DNA from: Chitinophaga varians
Lineage (GTDB): Bacteria; Bacteroidota; Bacteroidia; Chitinophagales; Chitinophagaceae
Reading direction: 5' to 3'
Length of the DNA: 64,000 nt
Assembly (NCBI RefSeq): GCF_012641275.1
Contig: NZ_JABAIA010000001.1
Span: 1,612,001 to 1,676,000 of the forward strand
In this document: positions 18,166-26,282 of the stretch, piece by piece
How positions within the stretch are numbered: the first letter of the stretch is position 1
How the letters are laid out: every line of letters starts with the position of its first letter
Program-made: the position numbers and the translations under genes
Notes under the pieces: model-generated
What the model saw: only the letters and a program-made list of their open reading frames with translations
Databases searched by the model: none
What the model was told of the DNA's origin: nothing

Positions 18166-19771
18166 TACCGTGCAACAGTTCGCCCAACTCGTCAAAGTGC
18201 TGAGCAACAGCACCAAAACCAACGAAAAACTGGATGCGCTCAGCCAGTATTTCGCCACCGCCCCGGATAAAGACAAAACCTGGGTGCTGGCGCTGTTTTC
18301 CGGCCGCAGGCCCAAACGCACCGTCAACAGCACACAGCTGAAGACATGGTGCATACAGGCCACCGGGCTGCCTGAATGGCTGTTCAATGAATGTTACCTC
18401 ACTGTAGGCGACCTTGGTGAAACCATCGCGCTCCTGCTGCCACCATGTACCCATCCGGCCAGTCATCCGTTACACTACTGGCTACAACAACTGCAACAGC
18501 TGGAAAAAGCCACGGAAACAGAGAAACAGGCTTTCATCCTGCAAACCTGGGACGCGCTGGATGATGGCGAACGCTTTGTGTTCAATAAACTGATCACCGG
18601 CGGTTTCCGTATCGGCGTATCACAAAAAATGATGGTCAACGCGCTCGCTAAAACCTACGATATCCCCGCCGCCACACTGTCGCACATGATCAGCGGCACC
18701 TGGGACCCCGCCGCTGTGACCATCGAAGCCCTGCTGCATCAAAGCACCAGCGGCGCCGACGCATCACGCCCCTATCCTTTTTACCTGGCATATGCCCTGG
18801 AAGATGCCCCCGCCGGCCTCGGCCCCATCGAAGACTGGCAGGCGGAATGGAAATGGGACGGTATCCGCGGACAAATCATCAAAAGAGAAGGTCAGCTGTT
18901 TGTATGGTCACGCGGCGAAGAACTCATCACCGACAAATTCCCCGAATTCACGGAGCTGACAAACACCCTTCCCGATGGCACCGTGATAGACGGTGAAATA
19001 CTCACCTATGCCAATGGAAAACCATTGCCGTTCCAGACTTTACAAACACGCATCGGCAGAAAGAACGTCACCCGCAAACAGCTGCAGGAAGCGCCCGTGG
19101 CCTTTCTCAGCTATGACCTGCTGGAATGGGAAGGCGCTGATATCAGGGAAAAACCACTGATAGAAAGAAGAACATTGCTGACACAGCTCATTCACTCACA
19201 ACAACAGCCGGCACTGCTACTGTCGCCGGAAGTAACCGCGGCCTCGTGGGACGACCTGGCACAGATACGCACGCTCTCACGCGAACAAATCAGTGAAGGA
19301 CTGATGCTGAAAAAAAGAAGCGCGCCCTATCAGGTAGGCCGCAAGCGGGGCGACTGGTGGAAGTGGAAAATAGATCCGTACACTATCGATGCAGTAATGA
19401 TATATGCCCAGAAAGGACACGGACGCCGGTCCAATCTCTACACCGACTATACCTTCGCCGTGAAAGACGGAGATCAGCTGGTACCCTTTACCAAAGCCTA
19501 TTCCGGCCTCACCGACAAAGAAATTGCAGAAGTGGACAACTGGATCAAACGGCATTCGCTGGAGAAATTCGGGCCGGTAAGAACGGTACAGCCGCAACTG
19601 GTATTTGAAATCGCTTTTGAAGGCATTGCAGCCTCCAACCGCCACAAATCAGGCGTGGCCCTGCGTTTCCCGCGTATCAACAGATGGAGGCAGGACAAAC
19701 CTGTGGCTGAAATCAACACCCTGGACGACCTGAAGGCACTGTTGCGGCAAAGCGAGGGCCAGGACACATAA
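18128..19771 (+). CDS. ATP-dependent DNA ligase (repair type)
   Basis: 547 residues. An N-terminal DNA-binding domain (about 1-210) precedes the nucleotidyltransferase core. The adenylated Lys is K242 in EWKWDGIRG, followed by VIDGEIL, EGLMLKKR and the motif V-like DWWKWKID, then an OB-fold with GHGRRSNLYTDYTFAV. The protein uses ATP and is distinct from the essential NAD-dependent LigA. Its start lies within the exonuclease gene (38-base overlap), so translation is probably coupled. The stop is 3 bases from the convergent MFS gene's stop. Confidence 0.94.
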   Translation: MATKKPLLTRKHNTVQQFAQLVKVLSNSTKTNEKLDALSQYFATAPDKDKTWVLALFSGRRPKRTVNSTQLKTWCIQATGLPEWLFNECYLTVGDLGETIALLLPPCTHPASHPLHYWLQQLQQLEKATETEKQAFILQTWDALDDGERFVFNKLITGGFRIGVSQKMMVNALAKTYDIPAATLSHMISGTWDPAAVTIEALLHQSTSGADASRPYPFYLAYALEDAPAGLGPIEDWQAEWKWDGIRGQIIKREGQLFVWSRGEELITDKFPEFTELTNTLPDGTVIDGEILTYANGKPLPFQTLQTRIGRKNVTRKQLQEAPVAFLSYDLLEWEGADIREKPLIERRTLLTQLIHSQQQPALLLSPEVTAASWDDLAQIRTLSREQISEGLMLKKRSAPYQVGRKRGDWWKWKIDPYTIDAVMIYAQKGHGRRSNLYTDYTFAVKDGDQLVPFTKAYSGLTDKEIAEVDNWIKRHSLEKFGPVRTVQPQLVFEIAFEGIAASNRHKSGVALRFPRINRWRQDKPVAEINTLDDLKALLRQSEGQDT

Positions 19772-19774
19772 ACC

Positions 19775-21163
19775 TCAGGAACGCACTTTTACCAGTTGAG
19801 CTTTCACCACCGGTTCGCGCCACCAAAAGCGGTACAGCTGCAGGATAGCGCCGATGGCAATCAGCGCCAGCACCAGCAATCCCGCAGCATAGCTGTTCCA
19901 TTGATAAGTGCCCGCCAGTTGCATCATCAGCCCCACCAGCGACAGTCCCAGTCCGCCACCCATGGCGTTGCAGGTGCCATTGATGCCGGAAGCCAGTCCG
20001 TGCTGCGTTTCGGGGACCGCCTGTATGGCCAGGATCGTAATCGCAGGAAAAGTGACCGACATGCCCAGTGAATTGATACATAACACTGCCAACAGCATAA
20101 ACGGCAGATGCCACGCAGTGAAGTAACTCAGCGCAAAAAACAGGATACCGGCCAGCATGAAGCAGCTGCCCGTTATGCCGGTGCGGGTTACGCCCAGCCG
20201 GTGAAACAAATGAGGAAGCCCATATTTGGATATCAACCCGGACAAAATACTGAAGGGAAACAGTAACAGTCCCGCCTGTGAAGAACTGAAGCCCAGCACC
20301 TCCTGCAGGTATAACGTCAACAGGAAAATATAGGGCAGAAAAGTACTCCCCAGCAAGGTGGCGCCAATATTGCCGGTCACCACTCCCTTCAACCGGAAAA
20401 GATCAAAGTCCACTAACGGTGACGCATGCACGCGTTCTCTTTTGACGAAATAAATCCCGGCGGTCACCAGGGCTGCCAGCAGCAACCCGAACGTTGCCGG
20501 ATGTGCCGCAATATGGCCGAGGTCATGTATGAGCCACGCAGACAGCATCAGTAACACAGTAATCAATATGCCACTCAGCAGGTTACTGTCCTGTTGCCGC
20601 TCCGGCCGCCGGTCACGCGGAATAAACCGGAAAGCCAGCACTATGGCCGCACCAATTACCGGCACGTTGATAAAAAAAACCCACTGCCATCCCATCCAGG
20701 CGCTGATAAGTCCACCGATGGCCAGTCCGGTGGCAAAGCCGATGCCCGCCATAGCGCCGAAGATACCAAAGGCCCTGTTCTTCTCTGCCGGTACTGTGAA
20801 GGTGTGACTGATAATGGCCATGGCCGCAGGGATGGCCAATGCAACGCCCAGGCCCTGCAGGGCGCGGAAGCCCAACAGCCAGGCAAATGACATGGAAAAA
20901 CCGGCCCCCAGCGAAGCCAGTACAAACAGGACAGCGCCGGTGATAAATATTTTTCTGCGGCCTATGGTATCTGACAAACGGCCACCCAATAATACAAATC
21001 CCGCATAAAACAACACATACACTGTCTGTACCCACTGAATAGCATCCGGGCCGAAATGAAAATACTGCTGCATGCCCGGCAATGCCATGTTTAACACCGA
21101 TACGTCCAGCGCTTCAAAAAATATTGCCATGCAGGCCACTGTCAGAATAATTCGCTTTTCCAT
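19775..21163 (-). CDS. MFS transporter, DHA2 (14-helix drug:H+ antiporter) type
   Basis: 462 residues, strongly hydrophobic, with about 14 predicted membrane helices. Motif A-like GGRLSDTIGRRK follows helix 2, and RALQGLGVALAIPAAMAII is the helix 4 region typical of EmrB/QacA relatives. The likely role is export of a toxic compound; the substrate cannot be told. It is divergent from an Lrp/AsnC-family regulator gene across 120 bases, which makes that protein its likely regulator. Confidence 0.88.
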   Translation of the reverse strand: MEKRIILTVACMAIFFEALDVSVLNMALPGMQQYFHFGPDAIQWVQTVYVLFYAGFVLLGGRLSDTIGRRKIFITGAVLFVLASLGAGFSMSFAWLLGFRALQGLGVALAIPAAMAIISHTFTVPAEKNRAFGIFGAMAGIGFATGLAIGGLISAWMGWQWVFFINVPVIGAAIVLAFRFIPRDRRPERQQDSNLLSGILITVLLMLSAWLIHDLGHIAAHPATFGLLLAALVTAGIYFVKRERVHASPLVDFDLFRLKGVVTGNIGATLLGSTFLPYIFLLTLYLQEVLGFSSSQAGLLLFPFSILSGLISKYGLPHLFHRLGVTRTGITGSCFMLAGILFFALSYFTAWHLPFMLLAVLCINSLGMSVTFPAITILAIQAVPETQHGLASGINGTCNAMGGGLGLSLVGLMMQLAGTYQWNSYAAGLLVLALIAIGAILQLYRFWWREPVVKAQLVKVRS

Positions 21164-21228
21164 AGTCTCCTTTTCGCCACAAACCTATAATTTTAGAACA
21201 TAAACCGATCATTTTCGATATTTTTGGA

Positions 21229-21247
21229 ACAAATACAGACAAATACA
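21229..21247. promoter_or_regulatory. Candidate operator: tandem ACAAATACA in the MFS/Lrp divergent region
   Basis: ACAAATACA occurs at 21229-21237 and 21239-21247, a 10-bp period that would present both copies on one DNA face. A second pair, AAACCGAT, is at 21202-21209 and 21273-21280. On the minus strand the tandem reads TGTATTTG, close to a -7 element. Assignment as an operator is inference from position. Confidence 0.35.
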
Positions 21248-21283
21248 TCTATACATAGATTATTTTTCCAAAAAACCGATAAA

Positions 21284-21775
21284 ATGGACCATAAAAAAGA
21301 ACAGGCACCTCCACCACTGACGCTGGATGAAAAAGACATGGGCATCCTTCGCCTGCTGCAACAGGACGCTAAAATGACGATCCGCGATATTGCCCGGCAG
21401 CTGAACCTGAGCACCACGCCGGTATATGAACGTATCCGCAAAATGGAGCACGCAGGGGTCATCAAACAATACGCCGCCATCGTAGACCCCAGGAAAATTA
21501 ATAAAGGGATGACCGTACTGGTTTACATCACCCTGAAAGAACACAACAAAAAAAACGGCAAAAAATTCATACAGGAAATCGTCTCATTCCAGGAAGTGAC
21601 CGAGTGCCTCAATATCTCCGGGGAGTTTGATTTTATGATCAAGGTACAGGTAAAAGACATGGACGAATACCGGGAGTTCTATGTGAATAAACTGGGAGAA
21701 TTAGATAACCTGAGCCATACCCAAAGTATTTTTGTGATCTCTGTGATAAAAGAAACACATCAGGTTGTATATTAG
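21284..21775 (+). CDS. Lrp/AsnC-family transcriptional regulator
   Basis: 163 residues. The N-terminal helix-turn-helix is clear (LDEKDMGILRLLQQDAKMTI, then IARQLNLSTTPVYERIRKME), and the C-terminal RAM ligand-binding/oligomerisation domain follows (ECLNISGEFDFMIKVQVKDM). I chose the ATG at 21284; a TTG 60 bases upstream would add a tail unlike the family. It is divergent from the MFS gene, so it probably controls both. Confidence 0.9.
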   Translation: MDHKKEQAPPPLTLDEKDMGILRLLQQDAKMTIRDIARQLNLSTTPVYERIRKMEHAGVIKQYAAIVDPRKINKGMTVLVYITLKEHNKKNGKKFIQEIVSFQEVTECLNISGEFDFMIKVQVKDMDEYREFYVNKLGELDNLSHTQSIFVISVIKETHQVVY

Positions 21776-21818
21776 GGGCGGACAGTAATCTAATACCCTA
21801 AACCTACACCGCGGACCT

Positions 21819-22424
21819 ATGTTAAAGTTATACACATGGTTGTATACAGCATGCCTTTTATTCTCCATATTGCCGGCCAACGGCCAGTCGCGCTATTTCG
21901 CGCACTCCGTAGGCGCCGGGATATTTACGGCCAGCAGTCATTTTGCCGGAGGCATCGTTTATTCACCACGATTTAATTTCGGCGTGCTCTCCAGGCGCTC
22001 TGCCTTTGCCATAGGCACGCAACTGGCGCTGGGAAGCAGTTTGCGCGCCAGCTACAACCGTTATTCAGGAGGCAATTCCACCAGTTTTTTTATGGCAGAT
22101 GTTCCGATTCTTGTTACGTACAACTATGGCAATTTTGCCACGTCCGGATCACATAGCCGGCTGGGCATCTTTACCGGCGCAGGTTATGGGTTCCACAACG
22201 GCAGCCGCGTTATGGAGAATATGGACGAAGAGGAGAACGACAGTGACCAGGTACATGTGTCCGGCCCCGTATTGACCACCGGTTGCCGCTTTATGATCGG
22301 CCGTACTTCCCTGGGACTTCATTTCAGTTACCTGTTCAACAGCAACCATTACAATCCCGATATAAACGGTATAGGCAGCGCGGGGCTTTCCTATAATATT
22401 CATTCCTCCCGCAGAGGCATCTAA
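21819..22424 (+). CDS. Exported protein, probable outer-membrane beta-barrel, function unknown
   Basis: 201 residues with a signal peptide ending near ILPANGQS. The mature part alternates hydrophobic and polar residues, with repeated Gly-aromatic turns (GAGIFTASSHFAGGIVYSP, GIFTGAGYGFHNGS) and an aromatic residue near the end (LSYNI), as in small outer-membrane barrels. An acidic loop MDEEENDSD is at about 144-152. I do not recognise a specific family. Its 3' end overlaps the convergent gene by 4 bases. Confidence 0.6.
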   Translation: MLKLYTWLYTACLLFSILPANGQSRYFAHSVGAGIFTASSHFAGGIVYSPRFNFGVLSRRSAFAIGTQLALGSSLRASYNRYSGGNSTSFFMADVPILVTYNYGNFATSGSHSRLGIFTGAGYGFHNGSRVMENMDEEENDSDQVHVSGPVLTTGCRFMIGRTSLGLHFSYLFNSNHYNPDINGIGSAGLSYNIHSSRRGI

Positions 22425-23005
22425 CGTTTCGCCGGCAGCAGGTTGTCGAAACCAATGTGATAATCGAGGTAACTACCCGGCGCTTCGCCCGGCGTATGCA
22501 CCACCACCATGCTGCATAATGCCCTGCGGCTGCGGGAACCGGCGGTTTCAAAGGCAATTCCCAGTTTTTCATCGTCATATACCTCTATGCGGCGGGCTTT
22601 GTTTTTTGACACGTACACTTTCGCGAGATGTAGGCCGGGATAAGCCTTTCTGATGGCGCTCATAGCGCTGCCGGCACCTACGTTTTTGTCTGTCCTGAAG
22701 CGGGGAGAGGTAACCCTGATCTCTTTTACATACTGTGTGTCCTGTGTACGCATGGCCGTGAAGACAGCCAATACAGACGAGGAATCTATTGTCCCGTCTT
22801 TTTTATGGCCGTACCATATCCGCCATGCTTTCATCATGGCTGCATCGCCGGCATCCGGCTTTCCCAGCGACACCAGGTCATTGGCAGGCATCTCCAGTTT
22901 TACATGTCCAACGGACGCTCCCGGCACAATCTGCCAGGCTTCCTGTTGACCGTTGACTACGGATGTGATGAATAACGATGCAATTAAAGCAAACAGACAG
23001 CGCAT
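22421..23005 (-). CDS. Exported protein of unknown function
   Basis: 194 residues from the ATG at 23003-23005, which gives a proper signal peptide (LFALIASLFITSVVNGQ); a start 17 codons upstream would add a charged tail before it. The mature part starts QEAWQIVPGASVGHVKLEM, a pattern seen in small periplasmic Bacteroidota proteins, and contains VGAGSAMSAIRKAYPGLHLA. No catalytic motif is evident. It is convergent with the upstream beta-barrel gene. Confidence 0.6.
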   Translation of the reverse strand: MRCLFALIASLFITSVVNGQQEAWQIVPGASVGHVKLEMPANDLVSLGKPDAGDAAMMKAWRIWYGHKKDGTIDSSSVLAVFTAMRTQDTQYVKEIRVTSPRFRTDKNVGAGSAMSAIRKAYPGLHLAKVYVSKNKARRIEVYDDEKLGIAFETAGSRSRRALCSMVVVHTPGEAPGSYLDYHIGFDNLLPAKR

Positions 23006-23206
23006 ATACGAAATTTTGTAATCATGCCGCAAAAACATTGCCATGCTGGTTTTCAAACCAACTTATCAGTTACGTTAAAAAAAATCAAAAACCGTTTTGT
23101 AAAGATTTCCTTAACAATTACACGGCTACTTTTACATCCGTAATGCATTACTGTCACAACCTATCAGTCGTATTTACATCACCGAAATAAAACACTGTTA
23201 AAAAAA

Positions 23207-23791
23207 ATGAGAAAATTTCTATTTGCGTCACTGGCCGCTATGGCAGTGGCAACGGGAACCTACGCGCAAAAAAAAGTTACCTATGGCTTAAAAGGAGGAC
23301 TGAATCTCTCCAACAACAATGCAGAATTTGATTTCTTCCGGGCTGGTATCTATGCCGGTGGCTTTACAGAAATTAAACTGAATAAACACTGGGCAATACA
23401 GCCGGAGCTCTTGTATTACCGCAATCAGAGCCCGGGCCTAGTGTATTTGGCTGCGGACGATCATCTGGCAAGAGGTAAAAGAAAAGAGGATTATATCGCC
23501 ATACCACTGATAGTAAAATATTACATCAAACCTAAACTGTATGTGGAAGCAGGCCCGGAAGTGAATTTCCTCCTGAATGCCAAAGAGGATGTTCCTGGCA
23601 GGTCATATAACACTATCGGGCACTACAACCGGCTCAATGTGAGCGGCTCTCTTGGTGTTGGCTATCAGCTTCCGCATGGCTTTGGTGTTAACGCCAGGTA
23701 TTCACTCGGCGTACAATCAGTTGACGCAGGTGCAACAACCTATAACAATACCGGAAAAATTGGCTTTACCTATACTTTTCCCTCTAAATAA
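23207..23791 (+). CDS. Outer-membrane beta-barrel (porin-family) protein
   Basis: 194 residues. The signal peptide ends in ATGTYAQ. The mature part begins KKVTYGLKGGLNLSNNN, the typical opening of the PorT-like outer-membrane beta-barrel family of Bacteroidota, and ends KIGFTYTFPSK with a terminal barrel strand. About eight strands can be drawn. Function beyond membrane-protein structure is unknown. A GC-rich hairpin follows its stop. Confidence 0.78.
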   Translation: MRKFLFASLAAMAVATGTYAQKKVTYGLKGGLNLSNNNAEFDFFRAGIYAGGFTEIKLNKHWAIQPELLYYRNQSPGLVYLAADDHLARGKRKEDYIAIPLIVKYYIKPKLYVEAGPEVNFLLNAKEDVPGRSYNTIGHYNRLNVSGSLGVGYQLPHGFGVNARYSLGVQSVDAGATTYNNTGKIGFTYTFPSK

Positions 23792-23811
23792 CCGGCCTTT
23801 TCTCCATTACC

Positions 23812-23838
23812 GTTCCCGCAAAACAACTTTGCGGGAAC
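23812..23838 (+). terminator. Hairpin after the beta-barrel gene
   Basis: GTTCCCGCAAA (23812-23822) pairs perfectly with TTTGCGGGAAC (23828-23838) around a 5-base loop. The following sequence is only weakly T-rich. Confidence 0.6.
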
Positions 23839-23876
23839 ACTTCGTTATTCTCCCAAAATATGTTTACTTTAATTCC

Positions 23877-24908
23877 ATGAACCGTAAACATTTTTTATCC
23901 ACCCTGATGACTGCCGGCATTGGCATACCTGCCTCCAAAAGCCTGGCTGCCATGGGTATTACCGGTACCTCCCCCTCCAAAGAACCACAAATTCCACCCT
24001 ATCTCAAACCCGGAGATATCATTGGTATCACCTGCCCTGCAGGTTATATTAACAGGGAAGAAGTGCTGCCATCCCTGCGCATCATGGAAAGATGGGAATT
24101 CAATATTCGTATAGGCAATACCGTTGGTATGCGGGATTATTCTTTCGGCGGCACAGATGCGGATAGAGCAAAAGACCTGCAAGCCATGCTCAATGACCCC
24201 AACATAAAAGCCATTATGTGCGGCCGCGGTGGATACGGAACAGCACGGATACTGGACCAGCTGGACTTCTCCCGTTTTCAGCGCCATCCCAAATGGATCA
24301 TCGGCTTCAGTGATATCACAGCATTGCACTGTCATGTCAACCGCCACTTTGGTATCGCTACCCTGCATTCCAAAATGTGTAACAGTTTTCCGGACGACTT
24401 TAATAAAGCAGAACCGGTAGTACAAGACACGATCATGTCTATCTACCAGGCACTGACAGGTAAAAAAATGCAGTATACTGCACCTCCGGATGCCAACAAT
24501 CGCAAAGGCACTGCCCGCGGTGTATTGATAGGCGGCAACTTGTCAGTGATACAAAGTATTTCAGGTACTGATTCTGAAATTGACACCAATGGTAAAATAC
24601 TTTTTCTGGAAGAGGTGGGGGAATATCTGTACAACATCGACCGGATGTTTAACACCCTGCAACGTTCCCATAAGCTGGACAACCTCGCCGGGCTCATCAT
24701 CGGTGGCTTCAACAAAATAAAACCAGATGATCCCGGCGAAGAATTTGGCCGCACGGTATACGACATCGTAATGGAAAAAGTGAAGAATTTCAAATATCCA
24801 GTGTGCTTCAATTTCCCGTCAGGCCACCAGAAAAACAACTATGCCCTCAAATGCGGTATGATGCACACTCTCACAGTGGCAGACGATAAAGTGCTGTTAA
24901 AGGAATAA
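23877..24908 (+). CDS. LD-carboxypeptidase (S66 family)
   Basis: 343 residues. Recycles peptidoglycan by cutting the L,D bond that releases the terminal D-Ala of tetrapeptides. The Ser-Glu-His set is readable: S145 in IIGFSDITALH, Glu in LFLEEVGEY and His in FPSGHQKNNYAL; the conserved CGRGGYGTARIL lies before the Ser. I chose the ATG at 23877, which gives an N-terminus like a Tat or Sec signal (MNRKHFLSTLMTAGIGIPAS). A further upstream open frame overlaps the preceding gene and its hairpin. Its stop is directly adjacent to the convergent permease gene's stop. Confidence 0.88.
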   Translation: MNRKHFLSTLMTAGIGIPASKSLAAMGITGTSPSKEPQIPPYLKPGDIIGITCPAGYINREEVLPSLRIMERWEFNIRIGNTVGMRDYSFGGTDADRAKDLQAMLNDPNIKAIMCGRGGYGTARILDQLDFSRFQRHPKWIIGFSDITALHCHVNRHFGIATLHSKMCNSFPDDFNKAEPVVQDTIMSIYQALTGKKMQYTAPPDANNRKGTARGVLIGGNLSVIQSISGTDSEIDTNGKILFLEEVGEYLYNIDRMFNTLQRSHKLDNLAGLIIGGFNKIKPDDPGEEFGRTVYDIVMEKVKNFKYPVCFNFPSGHQKNNYALKCGMMHTLTVADDKVLLKE

Positions 24909-26231
24909 CTATTTCACCATAAAAGTGACGATAAACAGGATAGCCAGTACGTACATCACGGGACTGATCTGTTTATATTGGCCTGTCAATACTTTTAACA
25001 ATACATAAGACAACATGCCGAACACGATCCCTTCTGCAATACTGTAGGTATAAGGCATCATCACAATAGCCAGAAAAGCCGGGATAGCTTCTGTCACATC
25101 GTTAAAGTCAATTTTCACCACCGCGCCCATCATCAGCATCCCGACAATGATCAACGCCGGAGCTGTGGCCGCCTGCGGTATCATGGCAAATACCGGTGCA
25201 AAAAACAGCGACAGTAAAAACATCACAGACACCGTCAGCGCCGTCAGGCCTGTTCTTCCACCCGCAGCCACGCCGCTGGCGCTTTCCACGTAGGCAGTCA
25301 CCACGCTGGTGCCTAACAGTCCGGCAGCAGTAGTACCTACCGCATCGGCCATCAGCGCCTGTTTCGCCCTTGGCAGCCGGCCGTTTTCATCCAGCAGTCC
25401 GGCTTTGTTGCAAAGTCCGATCAGGGTGCCAACGGTATCAAACAGGTTCACCATCAATAGTGTGAATAAAATCATCACCATGTCCAGGCTGAATATTTTA
25501 TCGAATTGCAGTTTAAAAGCGATAGGCGCTACAGACGGTGGCAGGCTTACCAGGTGCCCTTCGGGCAGATGCGTAATGCCTAACGGGATACCGATCACCG
25601 TAGCCGCCAGAATGCCGATCAGTAAAGCGGCATTTACTTTCCGGTACATCAGCACCGCGCTGACGATCAGGCCTATTAACGCAATCAACGGCCCGATGCT
25701 GGTGACATTCCCCATTTTCAGGATCACACCTTCCAGCCGGCCCTCTCCCACATGCCGCATACCGGTTTCTATGATACCGGCATTCGCCATGCCTATCAGG
25801 GCTATCAACAGCCCTATGCCCACAGAAATGGCATGCTTCAGGTTTTCCGGGATACTGTTGATAATCGCCTCCCTTATCCGGAACATGGATAAAATGATAA
25901 AAATAACCCCTTCCAGGAAAACCGCTGTCAGCGCGAACTGCCAGCTATAGCCCATTCCCGACACAATAGTGTAGGCGAAGAAGGCGTTCAGTCCCATGCC
26001 TGGCGCCACGCCTATAGGCAGGCGGGCATACAACGCCATCACCAGCGTACCAATAGCTGCCGCCAGAGCTGTTGCAGTGATCAATGCGTTAAAATCCATC
26101 CCCGTCCTGGACAGGATACTGGGGTTCACGGCAAGAATATATGCCATGGTGGAAAAGGTGGTCAAACCAGCGAGTACTTCTTTCTTTACCGTAGTATTGT
26201 TTTCGGAGAGCCTGAAAAATTTTGCGAGCAT
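24909..26231 (-). CDS. NCS2-family purine permease (AzgA/PbuG type)
   Basis: 440 residues with about 13 membrane helices. Motifs of the guanine/hypoxanthine subfamily are present: AGLTTFSTMAYILAVNPSIL, GMGLNAFFAYTIV and FVNLFD-like MVNLFDTVGTLIGLC. It likely imports adenine, guanine or hypoxanthine by proton symport, in keeping with guaA and hpt elsewhere in the window, although they are not linked. It has its own -7 element at 26236-26243. Confidence 0.9.
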   Translation of the reverse strand: MLAKFFRLSENNTTVKKEVLAGLTTFSTMAYILAVNPSILSRTGMDFNALITATALAAAIGTLVMALYARLPIGVAPGMGLNAFFAYTIVSGMGYSWQFALTAVFLEGVIFIILSMFRIREAIINSIPENLKHAISVGIGLLIALIGMANAGIIETGMRHVGEGRLEGVILKMGNVTSIGPLIALIGLIVSAVLMYRKVNAALLIGILAATVIGIPLGITHLPEGHLVSLPPSVAPIAFKLQFDKIFSLDMVMILFTLLMVNLFDTVGTLIGLCNKAGLLDENGRLPRAKQALMADAVGTTAAGLLGTSVVTAYVESASGVAAGGRTGLTALTVSVMFLLSLFFAPVFAMIPQAATAPALIIVGMLMMGAVVKIDFNDVTEAIPAFLAIVMMPYTYSIAEGIVFGMLSYVLLKVLTGQYKQISPVMYVLAILFIVTFMVK

Positions 26232-26235
26232 GCTG

Positions 26236-26243
26236 CAAAAATA
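26236..26243 (-). promoter_or_regulatory. -7 element of the purine permease gene
   Basis: On the minus strand the bases read TATTTTTG, fitting TAnnTTTG. The element ends 4 bases before the start codon at 26231, which implies a leaderless or nearly leaderless transcript. No -33 TTTG is at the normal distance. Confidence 0.5.
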
Positions 26244-26282
26244 AGCGATTCACGATTTATCATTTTATCCTAATTTCATTTC

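Noticed and set aside
22978..23190. 70-codon open frame on the plus strand upstream of the beta-barrel gene
   Set aside because: It overlaps the start of the minus-strand exported protein, lacks a recognisable motif, and has the composition of non-coding AT-rich DNA.
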